Below are positions 16,935 through 25,529 of a DNA stretch of 64,000 bases, piece after piece. The notes under the pieces were generated by a model. That model made no database searches, was not told the origin of the DNA, and saw nothing but the letters and a program-made list of their open reading frames with translations. Source of the DNA: Anaerolineaceae bacterium (GTDB lineage: Bacteria > Chloroflexota > Anaerolineae > Anaerolineales > Anaerolineaceae); the NCBI GenBank assembly GCA_003524305.1, contig DQHW01000029.1, positions 4,175 through 68,174 of the forward strand. The letters run 5' to 3'. Position numbers and translations under genes: made by a program. Numbering within the stretch: position 1 is the stretch's first letter; every line of letters starts with the position of its first letter.

Positions 16935-17028
16935 CATAAGTAATGTGTCGGAAAAGTAGTTTTTTCAATGTGAATCAGCTTCGAGCTGAGTCGTTCTTTT
17001 TCGACTGAACTTTTTTGCATGGTTTTTA

Positions 17029-17062
17029 CCCAATATCCTGATCGCCCAGATCAGTGATTGGG
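17029..17062 (+). other. Extended stem-loop close to the hppA ribosome site
   Basis: CCCAAT (17029-17034) pairs with ATTGGG (17057-17062), and inside it CTGATC (17038-17043) pairs with GATCAG (17049-17054) around a GCCCA loop. The 12 paired positions with a small internal loop suggest an RNA structure in the 5' leader about 35 bases before the AGGAGG site. Confidence 0.5.
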
Positions 17063-17106
17063 AGAAATGATCGGAACATCTTCAAACATTTTCTTTAGGA
17101 GGAGTA

Positions 17107-19422
17107 ATGAATATTTTAGGTCTTGGATTAAGGCATGGGCTGAGTAATTTTGAGCAAATCGCCATCGTCGCCGTTTTGGTGATTTCTTGTGCCAGCCTGT
17201 TTTATGCCTGGATTTTGAGGAAATCTGTTCTCAAAAAAGACAAGGGGACCGAAAAGATGCAAGAGGTCTGGGATGCCATCCGCGTCGGGGCAGAGGGCTA
17301 TCTCTCCAAACAGTTAAAAACAATTCTGCCTGCTATTGGCATTCTCTTTGTGGCTTTGTTTCTCTCTGTCTATGTGGTTCCCCCAAGCTCCGAAGCATTG
17401 GTAGAATTTCCCCCGGAGAAATTTAATACACAACTGATCATTGCAATTGGACGCGCGATTGCATTTGTTTTGGGAGCATCGTTTTCTTTAATCGTCGGTC
17501 AATTGGGCATGCGCATGGCCATCCAGGCCAGTGTGCGCTCTGCATCTGCTGCCAGACGCGAATTCAACGAAGCACTTTCAATTGCCTATTATGCAGGTGC
17601 TTATACCGGCATGCTCACTGATGGGTTAGGACTGCTTGGCGGAACTGTCATTTTCATCATCTTCGGCAAAGCCTCCCCGGATGCCCTGCTGGGATTCGGT
17701 TTTGGCGGCACCTTGCTTGCCTTGTTCATGCGCGTTGGTGGAGGTATTTACACCAAAGCGGCAGACGTTGGCGCAGATCTTGTTGGCAAGGTTGAAAAAG
17801 ACATTCCAGAAGACGACCCCCGCAACGCCGCCGTAATTGCCGACCTGGTTGGCGACAACGTGGGTGACTGCGCCGGCATGGCCGCTGATATCTTTGAGAG
17901 CTATGAAGTGACCATTGTCTCCGCTTTGATCCTCGGTCTGGCACTTTGGAGCACGGATCAAAACTTGAAATGGATTGTCTATCCGTTAATCGTCCGTGGA
18001 ATCGGTGTGATCAGTTCAATCCTGGGGACATTTGCCGTACCGATCTGGGAAAAATTTCCGATCAAATTCTTGCGCGCCCACGATGCTGAAGAATCCATGT
18101 TCAGGTCATATGAGATCTCCAGCATTAACACCATTATTTGGTCCTTCGTGGTTGCCATTTTGTACGCTCATGATTGGAAGCTGGCAGTATTAACCACCAT
18201 CGGTGTGGGGCTGGCGGTTGCTTTCAACCCCCTGACTTCTTACTTTACGTCAACCAAATATGCACCGGTTCGTGAAATTGTAGACAGCACCAAAACCGGG
18301 CCTGCCACCACCATCCTCTCCGGTTTGGCTATTGGCATGGAATCAAGTGTCTGGGCACTGCTGGTGATCGCAGTTGCTTTCTTTGCATCCTTGATGCTGT
18401 ATACCGGGTTTGAATCAATCTACGTGCTTTACGGCATCGCCATGGTGGGTATCGGTATGCTCAGTCAAACGGGTAATAACGTGGCCATGGATTCATTTGG
18501 TCCGATCTCAGACAATGCCAATGGCATTGGAGAAATGGCCTGGCACGGTCAGACGGATGAAGTGACCCTAAAAGCGCGCCAGACCATGGCCGATCTTGAT
18601 GCAGTGGGCAATACCACCAAAGCCATCACCAAGGGTGTCGCCATTGCGTCTGCAGTGATCGCTGCTGTCAGCTTGTTCTCATCCTTCATCACGGATGTGG
18701 GCAACGTCCAAAGAGGACTTGTTGCCAGCGGTATGAAAATTGAAATCCTGGAATCGATCAGGGTGTCTGACACGAAGGTGTTCATCGGATTTTTACTGGG
18801 TGGTGCTTTACCCTGGTTGTTCAGCGCTTTGAATATCAAAGCTGTCAGCCGGGCTGCCACCAAGATTGTTGAAGAAGTTCGCCGCCAGTTCAAAATCCCT
18901 GGCATCATGGAAGGCACCAAGAAACCAGATTATGCAGAAGTGGTTGCCATTTCGACCGGCTCTGCTCAAAAAGAACTGCTACCTCTGGCTGCCATTGCTG
19001 TTTTGATGCCGCTGGTGGTGGGCATGGTTTTACAGGTTGAAGCGCTAGGCGGCTTTCTCGCCGGCGTCATCTTGAGCGGACAGTTGTTGGCGGTCTTCAT
19101 GTCTAATGCCGGCGGTGCCTGGGATAATGCCAAGAAATCTGTTGAAGATCAGGCGCGTGACATAATTGCCAACACCGGCAAGGGTTCTGACCGCCACAAA
19201 GCCGCCGTGGTGGGTGATACAGTCGGCGATCCGCTAAAAGATGCTGCGGGACCTGCCTTGAACCCGATGATCAAGGTGGTAAATCTCGTCAGCCTGATTG
19301 CTGCTCCTGTGATCGTCCGCTACCAGAACCTGGGCGTGGTCGGCTGGGTGATTGTGGCTCTACTGCTTGCCGCCATCGTGTGGGCAATCGCTGTCAGCAA
19401 GAAACCGGCAATTTTGAAATAA
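17107..19422 (+). CDS. hppA: Membrane-bound proton-translocating pyrophosphatase, K+-independent type
   Basis: The 771-residue integral membrane enzyme hydrolyses pyrophosphate to pump H+ (or Na+) across the cytoplasmic membrane. It has the PPi-site sequences ADVGADLVGKVE, EDDPRNAAVIADLVGDNVGD and the C-terminal VVGDTVGDPLKDAAGP. In GNTTKAITKG the Lys at about residue 505 is the marker of K+-independent enzymes (Ala in K+-dependent ones). A strong AGGAGG site precedes the ATG. It has its own terminator hairpin and a long leader with a LacI-type operator shared with the inositol operon. Energy saving through PPi is common in anaerobes. Why it should answer to the inositol regulator is unclear. 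Confidence 0.96.
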   Translation: MNILGLGLRHGLSNFEQIAIVAVLVISCASLFYAWILRKSVLKKDKGTEKMQEVWDAIRVGAEGYLSKQLKTILPAIGILFVALFLSVYVVPPSSEALVEFPPEKFNTQLIIAIGRAIAFVLGASFSLIVGQLGMRMAIQASVRSASAARREFNEALSIAYYAGAYTGMLTDGLGLLGGTVIFIIFGKASPDALLGFGFGGTLLALFMRVGGGIYTKAADVGADLVGKVEKDIPEDDPRNAAVIADLVGDNVGDCAGMAADIFESYEVTIVSALILGLALWSTDQNLKWIVYPLIVRGIGVISSILGTFAVPIWEKFPIKFLRAHDAEESMFRSYEISSINTIIWSFVVAILYAHDWKLAVLTTIGVGLAVAFNPLTSYFTSTKYAPVREIVDSTKTGPATTILSGLAIGMESSVWALLVIAVAFFASLMLYTGFESIYVLYGIAMVGIGMLSQTGNNVAMDSFGPISDNANGIGEMAWHGQTDEVTLKARQTMADLDAVGNTTKAITKGVAIASAVIAAVSLFSSFITDVGNVQRGLVASGMKIEILESIRVSDTKVFIGFLLGGALPWLFSALNIKAVSRAATKIVEEVRRQFKIPGIMEGTKKPDYAEVVAISTGSAQKELLPLAAIAVLMPLVVGMVLQVEALGGFLAGVILSGQLLAVFMSNAGGAWDNAKKSVEDQARDIIANTGKGSDRHKAAVVGDTVGDPLKDAAGPALNPMIKVVNLVSLIAAPVIVRYQNLGVVGWVIVALLLAAIVWAIAVSKKPAILK

Positions 19423-19433
19423 CGCGGAACCCC

Positions 19434-19468
19434 TGATAAGGATCCGAAGTTTATTCGGATCCTTATCA
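19434..19468 (+). terminator. Hairpin terminator after hppA
   Basis: A 15-bp perfect stem (arms 19434-19448 and 19454-19468, core GATAAGGATCCGAA) with a 5-base loop lies 11 bases after the stop codon. There is no clear T-run, but its strength and position argue for transcript end or 3' protection. It separates hppA from the LacI/iol unit. Confidence 0.6.
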
Positions 19469-19504
19469 ATAAAGTCACAATAGTCACATATTGTTTGAAC
19501 AGTA

Positions 19505-19533
19505 TTGACTTTCAAATTCTTGTTTGTTATATT
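19505..19533 (+). promoter_or_regulatory. Sigma70 promoter of the LacI/inositol operon
   Basis: TTGACT (19505-19510), a 17-base spacer and TATATT (19528-19533). It duplicates the promoter at 16749-16777, including parts of the spacer. Confidence 0.8.
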
Positions 19534-19536
19534 TAA

Positions 19537-19550
19537 TGCACACGTGTGCG
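19537..19550. promoter_or_regulatory. LacI-type operator (TGCACACGTGTGCG)
   Basis: This near-perfect 14-bp palindrome starts 3 bases after the -10 box, with AT-rich arms (TTTAA/TTAAA) extending the symmetry. It matches the site at 16783-16796. It is placed to repress transcription of the LacI gene and the inositol genes behind it. Confidence 0.78.
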
Positions 19551-19570
19551 TTAAATATAAGGACAATCAT

Positions 19571-20602
19571 ATGCCAGTCACAATAAAAGACATTGCCAAG
19601 AAAGCCGGTGTTTCACATACAACAGTATCTCGTGCATTGAACGGAAACCGTTCAATCCCCGAGAAAACGACGCTTACGATTTGTGAACTCGCCAAAGAAA
19701 TGGGATATCTTCCCAGTGCCGCGGCCAGGGGATTGAAAACCAATAAATCTCATGCAATCGGCGTCATTGTCAGCCGCATTGATAATCCCTATTTTGGAGA
19801 AATCCTTCAAGGGATTGAAGAAATTCTACAAAAAACCGGATACAGTTTGTTTGTTGCTTCTTCTCACCTGGAATTTGACAGCGAAAAGAATATTGTGCAG
19901 GCATTTGCAGAACACCGTGTGGATGGAGTGATCATTTGCTCGGTCACTTTTGGCTCGAAACATGCCGAGTTCTTAAAGAAATACGGCATGCCGATAGTGG
20001 TCATCAATAACCAATCACCAGAAGATTATCAATGTTCCATCGCTAATGATGACGTGGATGGCGCACGCAATGTCACTCGTCATCTCATCACTCTTGGGCA
20101 TACAGAAATAGCATTTTTAGGCAACGCCAGTGCGGATCGCATCAACGAAGACCGTTTGTTGGGTTTTCGTGCCGAAATCCAAAGAGCATCACTTCAAGTG
20201 AATGAAAAGTTCATTGTTAATTGCCCCGCCAGCGAGATTGAAGATGGCGTACATGGCATGCAAGCATTGTTGAAATCTGAACCAAGACCTACTGCAGTCT
20301 TTTGTTTCAATGACCTGATGGCTATCGGTGCCCTAAGCGTGTTAAATACCAACAAGATTGCTGTTCCAGAAGAAATTTCCATCGCCGGATTTGATAACAT
20401 CCCATATTCAGCATATACATGCCCTCCTTTAACGACATTTGATCAACCCAAGCGCATGATCGGTGCAGAGGCGGCTCAAATGTTATTGGGCATTATCGAT
20501 AATCCAGACAGCTCAAATACCACAGTACCGGTAACTCATATGATGCGCGGACATTTATTGATCCGCGGTTCGACCAACGAAGTGCAAAAGAGGAGTTTTT
20601 AA
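19571..20602 (+). CDS. LacI-family transcriptional repressor
   Basis: The 343-residue regulator has an N-terminal LacI helix-turn-helix (VTIKDIAKKAGVSHTTVSRA) and hinge, followed by a periplasmic-binding-like effector domain (AIGVIVSRIDNPYFGEIL; AGFDNIPYSAYTCPPLTT). The ATG at 19571 is chosen over the in-frame ATG at 19505 because it has AAGGA in front, begins just before the HTH and lies after the promoter and operator. The stop overlaps the iolB start by one base, so it is co-translated with the catabolic genes it probably represses. An inositol-related inducer is inferred. Confidence 0.93.
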   Translation: MPVTIKDIAKKAGVSHTTVSRALNGNRSIPEKTTLTICELAKEMGYLPSAAARGLKTNKSHAIGVIVSRIDNPYFGEILQGIEEILQKTGYSLFVASSHLEFDSEKNIVQAFAEHRVDGVIICSVTFGSKHAEFLKKYGMPIVVINNQSPEDYQCSIANDDVDGARNVTRHLITLGHTEIAFLGNASADRINEDRLLGFRAEIQRASLQVNEKFIVNCPASEIEDGVHGMQALLKSEPRPTAVFCFNDLMAIGALSVLNTNKIAVPEEISIAGFDNIPYSAYTCPPLTTFDQPKRMIGAEAAQMLLGIIDNPDSSNTTVPVTHMMRGHLLIRGSTNEVQKRSF

Positions 20603-21477
20603 TGACAACAACTGCATCCAACTTTCTTGTCAAGCCGGATTTTTCTCATCCATTATATATAACCATCACCCCGGAAAGTGCCAGGTGGGAGCACCTCCAT
20701 TTTGCGGCAATCAAACTAAAAAAAGGTCAATCCTGGTCATTTGATACCACTGAGTTCGAATTGGCGCTTACCATCCTTGGCGGCAAATGCGATGTCACTT
20801 CTTCAGCAGCGAAATGGGAGTCAATCGGTTCTCGCGAGGATGTCTTTCACGGTATGCCGACAGCGCTTTACCTTCCCCGTAAGACTACGTTAACAGTAAA
20901 GGCAGTCAGCGAATCGCTGGATTTCGCCTGTGGATGGGCAAAAACCGATAAAGATTTTCCGGCGGTGTTAGTCAGCCCTGAGGATGTGACGGTTGAACTG
21001 CGCGGAGGAGATAATGCCTCTCGCCAGATCAACAAGATGCTTCCGGCGGGCTTTCCGTGTGACCGGCTGGTGGTGGTGGAAGTTTATACGCCCTCTGGCA
21101 ACTGGAGTTCTTATCCACCGCATAAGCATGATGAACGCAAGTTCGATGATCAGGGCAACCTGGTTGAAGCGGATCTGGAAGAGATCTATTTCTACAAAAT
21201 TGATAAACCTGAAGGCTACGCCTACCAGCGGATCTACACTGATGACCGCCGGTTGAATGAACTGATATTGGTGAGTGACAGCGAGGCAGTCCTTTCGCCC
21301 GAGGGCTATCATCCCGTTGTGGCGGCACCCGGTTACAACGTTTATTACCTGAATATCCTGGCTGGCTCTGACCAATCATTGGCCAGCAGCGACGATCCTG
21401 CTTATACATGGGTCAAAGAGACGTGGAAGGAAATGGATAAACGCCTTCCCTTAGTATCGATCAAGATGAATAAGTGA
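20602..21477 (+). CDS. iolB: 5-deoxy-glucuronate isomerase
   Basis: The 291-residue cupin-type isomerase matches IolB along its length. It has the metal-site stretch SSYPPHKHDER near residue 170, then LEEIYFYKI and the C-terminal GYHPVVAAPGYNVYYLNILAG. IolB converts 5-deoxy-D-glucuronate to 5-dehydro-2-deoxy-D-gluconate in the cytoplasm, the fourth step of myo-inositol breakdown. It is the first enzyme gene of the operon, translationally coupled to the repressor (TAATG). Confidence 0.95.
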   Translation: MTTTASNFLVKPDFSHPLYITITPESARWEHLHFAAIKLKKGQSWSFDTTEFELALTILGGKCDVTSSAAKWESIGSREDVFHGMPTALYLPRKTTLTVKAVSESLDFACGWAKTDKDFPAVLVSPEDVTVELRGGDNASRQINKMLPAGFPCDRLVVVEVYTPSGNWSSYPPHKHDERKFDDQGNLVEADLEEIYFYKIDKPEGYAYQRIYTDDRRLNELILVSDSEAVLSPEGYHPVVAAPGYNVYYLNILAGSDQSLASSDDPAYTWVKETWKEMDKRLPLVSIKMNK

Positions 21478-21492
21478 TCCAAGGAGAATAAA

Positions 21493-22581
21493 ATGGCCGA
21501 GTATAAAAGCAAGCTTCACCAAACTGTATCAACGACCCCAACCGATTATTGGAATGATTCATGTTCAATAGAAGAGTTGACTTATGCCATTGAAAATGGC
21601 GCAGTTGGGGCAACAACCAATCCAACCATCGTGGTGAACGTTCTCAAAAAAGAAATGCATCTTTGGGAAGACCGCATTAAAGAAATGATTCGAGAAAACC
21701 CCACCTGGTCAGAATCTGAAGTCACCTGGAAGCTAATTGAAGAGATGGCAGTCAAAGGTGCCGAATTGTTGAAACCTACCTTTGATAAAGAAAAAGGCAA
21801 GAAAGGCCGCCTTTCCATCCAGACAAACCCGACTTTCTACCGCAATGCGCAAGCCATCACCGAACATGCCGTTCACTTTAAAACCCTGGCTCCCAATATG
21901 CAAATTAAGGTTCCAGTTACCAAAGCAGGCATTTATGCCGTGGAAGAAGCAACCTATCACGGCGCCTCCCTCAATGCAACTGTGTGTTTCACTGTTCCGC
22001 AAGCTATTGCTGTCGCCGATGCAGTCGAGCGCGGTTTAAATCGCCGTGTCGCCGAAGGAAAACCCATCTCTGATATGGCTCCAGTCTGCACCATCATGGT
22101 TGGACGTACAGATGATTGGATGAAAGCAGTCTGCAAACGGGATGGCATTGAAATTGATCCAACTTACCTGGATTGGGCAGGGATCGCCTGTATTAAACAT
22201 GCTTATGCTGTGTTCCAGGAAAGAAAATACCGCACCCGTCTTTTAGCAGCAGCCTACAGACATTTGGGTCATTGGTCCGAATTGATCGGCGGCGATATCG
22301 TTTTAACCATTCCATACGAATGGCAATTGAAAATTAATGCCAGCGATATTGAAGTCAAAGAGCGCATGTCAGACCCCGTGGATGCCAATATATTATCTGA
22401 AATGCTTGCCAAAATCCCCGATTTCCGCATGGCTTATGAAGTCAATGGCATGACCTGGGAGCAATTTGATAGTTACGGTGCGACCGTGAGAACCTTGCGC
22501 GGATTCATGTCATCCTACCATGAAGTTCAAGGTGTGATTCGTGAGATCATGCTGCCCAACCCTGACGTAAAACCTGCATAG
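21493..22581 (+). CDS. Transaldolase-family protein in the inositol operon
   Basis: The 362-residue protein has a transaldolase/fructose-6-phosphate-aldolase-like barrel. It shows GAVGATTNPTIV near residue 37 and the Schiff-base Lys139 in QIKVPVTKAG, followed by GASLNATVCFTVPQA. Transaldolases move a dihydroxyacetone unit from a ketose to an aldehyde acceptor; fructose-6-phosphate aldolases cleave without an acceptor. It sits between iolB and iolD, where a kinase (iolC) or aldolase (iolJ) is often found. It may therefore act on the IolB product, 5-dehydro-2-deoxygluconate, giving malonate semialdehyde. This is inference. It is larger than classical FSA (~220 residues) and has a long N-terminal helical insertion. 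Confidence 0.85.
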   Translation: MAEYKSKLHQTVSTTPTDYWNDSCSIEELTYAIENGAVGATTNPTIVVNVLKKEMHLWEDRIKEMIRENPTWSESEVTWKLIEEMAVKGAELLKPTFDKEKGKKGRLSIQTNPTFYRNAQAITEHAVHFKTLAPNMQIKVPVTKAGIYAVEEATYHGASLNATVCFTVPQAIAVADAVERGLNRRVAEGKPISDMAPVCTIMVGRTDDWMKAVCKRDGIEIDPTYLDWAGIACIKHAYAVFQERKYRTRLLAAAYRHLGHWSELIGGDIVLTIPYEWQLKINASDIEVKERMSDPVDANILSEMLAKIPDFRMAYEVNGMTWEQFDSYGATVRTLRGFMSSYHEVQGVIREIMLPNPDVKPA

Positions 22582-22598
22582 AGAACCAGGAGAATTAA

Positions 22599-24461
22599 AT
22601 GACCACGATCCGATTAACTATGGCGCAAGCCCTCATCCGCTTTTTGAAAAATCAATACGTCGAGCGAGATGGAAAAGAAACCCCGTTCTTTGCAGGAGTG
22701 CTAGGCATTTTCGGCCACGGCAACGTTGCCGGCATTGGGCAGGCTTTGCAGGAAAATCCCGATTTTCGTTATATCATGGTGCGAAATGAACAGGCCGGTG
22801 TACACATTGCCAGTGGATTTACCAAAATGAAAAACCGCATGCAGACCTTTGCCTGCACATCCTCCATCGGACCAGGTGCGACCAATATGCTCACTGGTGC
22901 GGCACTTGCCACGATCAATCGCCTTCCTGTGCTGTTGCTGCCCGGTGATATTTTTGCCCGCCGAAACGTGGCGCCAGTGCTGCAGCAGTTGGAATCTCCT
23001 AACACGCAGGATATCAGCGTCAATGACTGTTTCAAGCCTGTTTCGAGATATTGGGACCGTATCAGCCGGCCTGACCAACTGATTACTTCCCTGCCTGAAG
23101 CCATGCGCGTGTTAACTTCGCCCGTGGATACTGGTGCAGTGACACTCTCTTTGCCTCAGGATGTGCAGGCTGAAGCTTACGATTACCCAGAAGAATTATT
23201 TAACAAACGTGTTTGGCGTATTCACCGCCCAATGGCTGACCGCAGCCGTCTGGAAGATGCCATCACCATGATCAAGACTGCCAAGCGGCCGTTGATCGTA
23301 GCTGGCGGCGGCGTCTTGTTTAGTGACGCCTGCAAGACCCTTGATAAATTTGCACTTCAAACCGGCATCCCCGTGTGCGAAACGCAAGCCGGAAAAGGTT
23401 CCTTGGCATATAACCACACCTGCAACCTTGGGGCAGTCGGCGCCACCGGCACCCTGGCTGCCAACCGCATGGCGCATGATGCCGACCTGGTGATTGGCAT
23501 TGGCACACGTTATTCCGATTTCACCACGGCATCCAAGACGGCCTTCCAAAACCCGGATGTGAAATTTATCAACATCAACCTTTTTGAAATGGATGCCTAT
23601 AAACACAGCGGCATCCCCATCACGGCCGATGCCAAGGTGACGCTTGAAGAATTGACCAGGGCTCTGAATTCATTCAAGGTACAAGCGTCGTATACCGGTG
23701 AAATAGCCTTATTAAAAGAAGCATGGGAAAAAGAAACAGACCGCTTGTTCAACCTGAATCATCTGCCTGTGCCTGCACAGAGCGAAGTCATCGGTGCAAT
23801 TTGGGAAGCCGCAAAACCCAAAGATGTGATCCTTTCAGCGGCTGGCAGCCAACCCGGCGACCTGCACAAACTGTGGCGCACCCACACGCCCAACTCCTAC
23901 CACATGGAGTATGGCTATTCCTGTATGGCCTACGAAATCCCGGCCGGCATCGGCGTCAAAATGGCTGATCCCAGCCGTGAGGTTTTTGTCTGGGTGGGTG
24001 ACGGCACTTACCTGATGAACCCAACCGAAATCGTCACTGCCGTTCAAGAAGGAGTCAAACTGACTATCATCGTGGTGGATAACCACGGTTTTGGCTCAAT
24101 CGGATCGCTTTCAGGTTCCATCGGCAGCAGCGGATTTGGTACAAGGCTTAATCATCGTGACCCTGAAACGGATCAATTGGTTGGTGATCGCCTGGTGATT
24201 GATTATGCAGCTAATGCAGCCAGCCTGGGGGCAGTCGTCTTCACCCCCAACTCCATTGCTTCCTTTAAAGACGCACTCAAAAAGGCAAAAGCTGAAACGA
24301 TTACCACTGTCATAGTGATCAATACCGATCGTGAAGAGAAGGTGCCGGGGTACGAGTCTTGGTGGGATGTAGCCATCGCAGAAACATCCACCATGCCTTC
24401 GGTTAAAAAAGCACGAAAAGCATACGAAGAGAATCGAAAGAAAGAAAAATTCTTTCTATAA
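22599..24461 (+). CDS. iolD: 3D-(3,5/4)-trihydroxycyclohexane-1,2-dione acylhydrolase
   Basis: The 620-residue ThDP-dependent enzyme matches IolD. It has an N-terminal pyrimidine-binding domain (FFAGVLGIFGHGNVAGIGQAL; VRNEQAGVHIA with the ThDP-activating Glu), a central domain and a C-terminal diphosphate domain (WVGDGTYLMNPTE and VVDNHGFGSIG as the GDG...N motif). It hydrolyses the cyclic dione formed by IolE to 5-deoxyglucuronate. It lies 17 bases after the transaldolase gene, with AGGAG before the ATG. Confidence 0.96.
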   Translation: MTTIRLTMAQALIRFLKNQYVERDGKETPFFAGVLGIFGHGNVAGIGQALQENPDFRYIMVRNEQAGVHIASGFTKMKNRMQTFACTSSIGPGATNMLTGAALATINRLPVLLLPGDIFARRNVAPVLQQLESPNTQDISVNDCFKPVSRYWDRISRPDQLITSLPEAMRVLTSPVDTGAVTLSLPQDVQAEAYDYPEELFNKRVWRIHRPMADRSRLEDAITMIKTAKRPLIVAGGGVLFSDACKTLDKFALQTGIPVCETQAGKGSLAYNHTCNLGAVGATGTLAANRMAHDADLVIGIGTRYSDFTTASKTAFQNPDVKFININLFEMDAYKHSGIPITADAKVTLEELTRALNSFKVQASYTGEIALLKEAWEKETDRLFNLNHLPVPAQSEVIGAIWEAAKPKDVILSAAGSQPGDLHKLWRTHTPNSYHMEYGYSCMAYEIPAGIGVKMADPSREVFVWVGDGTYLMNPTEIVTAVQEGVKLTIIVVDNHGFGSIGSLSGSIGSSGFGTRLNHRDPETDQLVGDRLVIDYAANAASLGAVVFTPNSIASFKDALKKAKAETITTVIVINTDREEKVPGYESWWDVAIAETSTMPSVKKARKAYEENRKKEKFFL

Positions 24462-24491
24462 ATCATCGCACTTGACCAGAGGAGATGAAAC

Positions 24492-25505
24492 ATGAGTATT
24501 CGTATTGGATTGATCGGTGCAGGAAGAATGGGGAAGGTGTTTGCCAATACCCTGGCATTTACTGTCTCAGAGGTAGACCTGGTGGCAGTCGCCGACCCAA
24601 GTGAACAAGCCCTCGCTGATGTCAGCAATCGCTTTGGCATCAAAAAAGCTTATAAAGATTACCGTGAATTGCTGGATTCAAAAGACGTGGATGTAGTGGT
24701 GATCACCACGCCCACAGGCACACATGCCGAGGTTATCATGGCGGCCGCTGCTGCCGGCAAGAATATCTTCAGCGAGAAACCGATTTCTCAAGCAGTGAAA
24801 CCCTGCGATGATGCCATTTTGGCAGTCAAACAAGCAGGTGTAAAACTTCAAATGGGATTCATGCGCCGTTTCGATCCGCCTTATGCGGCTGCCAAACAAA
24901 AGATACTTGAAGGCGCCATTGGCACCCCGGTAATGTTCAAGGCGATTAGTCGTGACCCGGGTTGCCCAAATCTTGAGTTTGCCAAACGAGTCAACAGCGG
25001 CGGGCTGGTGATTGATATGGGTGTTCATGACTTTGATCTGGCGCGCTGGCTGATGGGCAGCGAGATTATCCGTGTTTACACTGAAGGCACCTGCCTTGCA
25101 TTTCCTGAGCTCAAGGGCGTGGGTGATATTGATAATGCGGTTATCAACCTGCGCTTTGCCAGTGAAGCTGTCGGCAATATTGATACAAGCCGCAATGCCG
25201 TCTATGGATATGACATCCGCACCGAGGTGCTCGGCACCGCAGGCAGTCTATGGATTGGCTATTTGCAGCAAACCCCCATGCTGATTCTCAACAAGCAAGG
25301 TGTTACCCACGACGTGGTTCCGTTTTTCATGGAACGTTTTGGATTGGCCTACGCTGAAGAAGTCCGCGCCTTTGTGAAGAGTATTGTCAATAATACGGAT
25401 CCGAGCCCCACCGGCGCAGATGCCCGCGCGGCAACCGTGGCCGGCATAGCAGCCACATTATCACTGGATGAACAACGTCCGGTGCTGACCAGCGAAATCA
25501 AATAA
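24492..25505 (+). CDS. iolG: Inositol 2-dehydrogenase-like oxidoreductase (Gfo/Idh/MocA)
   Basis: The 337-residue NAD-dependent oxidoreductase has an N-terminal Rossmann motif IGLIGAGRMGKVFA. It also has the catalytic-site Lys in FSEKPIS, the substrate motif DMGVHDFDLARWL, and a C-terminal alpha/beta domain. It should oxidise an inositol isomer to the 2-keto (inosose) form. A second family member is encoded two genes later (26441-27463). One may handle myo- and the other scyllo- or another isomer; the sequence alone does not decide. Confidence 0.88.
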   Translation: MSIRIGLIGAGRMGKVFANTLAFTVSEVDLVAVADPSEQALADVSNRFGIKKAYKDYRELLDSKDVDVVVITTPTGTHAEVIMAAAAAGKNIFSEKPISQAVKPCDDAILAVKQAGVKLQMGFMRRFDPPYAAAKQKILEGAIGTPVMFKAISRDPGCPNLEFAKRVNSGGLVIDMGVHDFDLARWLMGSEIIRVYTEGTCLAFPELKGVGDIDNAVINLRFASEAVGNIDTSRNAVYGYDIRTEVLGTAGSLWIGYLQQTPMLILNKQGVTHDVVPFFMERFGLAYAEEVRAFVKSIVNNTDPSPTGADARAATVAGIAATLSLDEQRPVLTSEIK

Positions 25506-25529
25506 CTTATTCTATTTCGGGAGAGAACA

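Larger units (their letters stand above)
16797..17106 (+). other. Long structured 5' leader of hppA
   Basis: About 310 bases between the LacI-type operator and hppA contain no convincing gene. They hold at least four stem-loops: 16851-16875, 16976-16988 (CAGCT-TCG-AGCTG), 16989-17006 (AGTCG/CGACT) and 17029-17062. There is also a possible second promoter at 16906-16934. No known riboswitch consensus was recognised. Confidence 0.45.

Noticed and set aside
17626..17961. Open frames on the opposite strand of hppA
   Set aside because: They are fully contained in the strongly conserved hppA coding region, have no ribosome site and encode low-complexity, Arg/Gln-rich translations.
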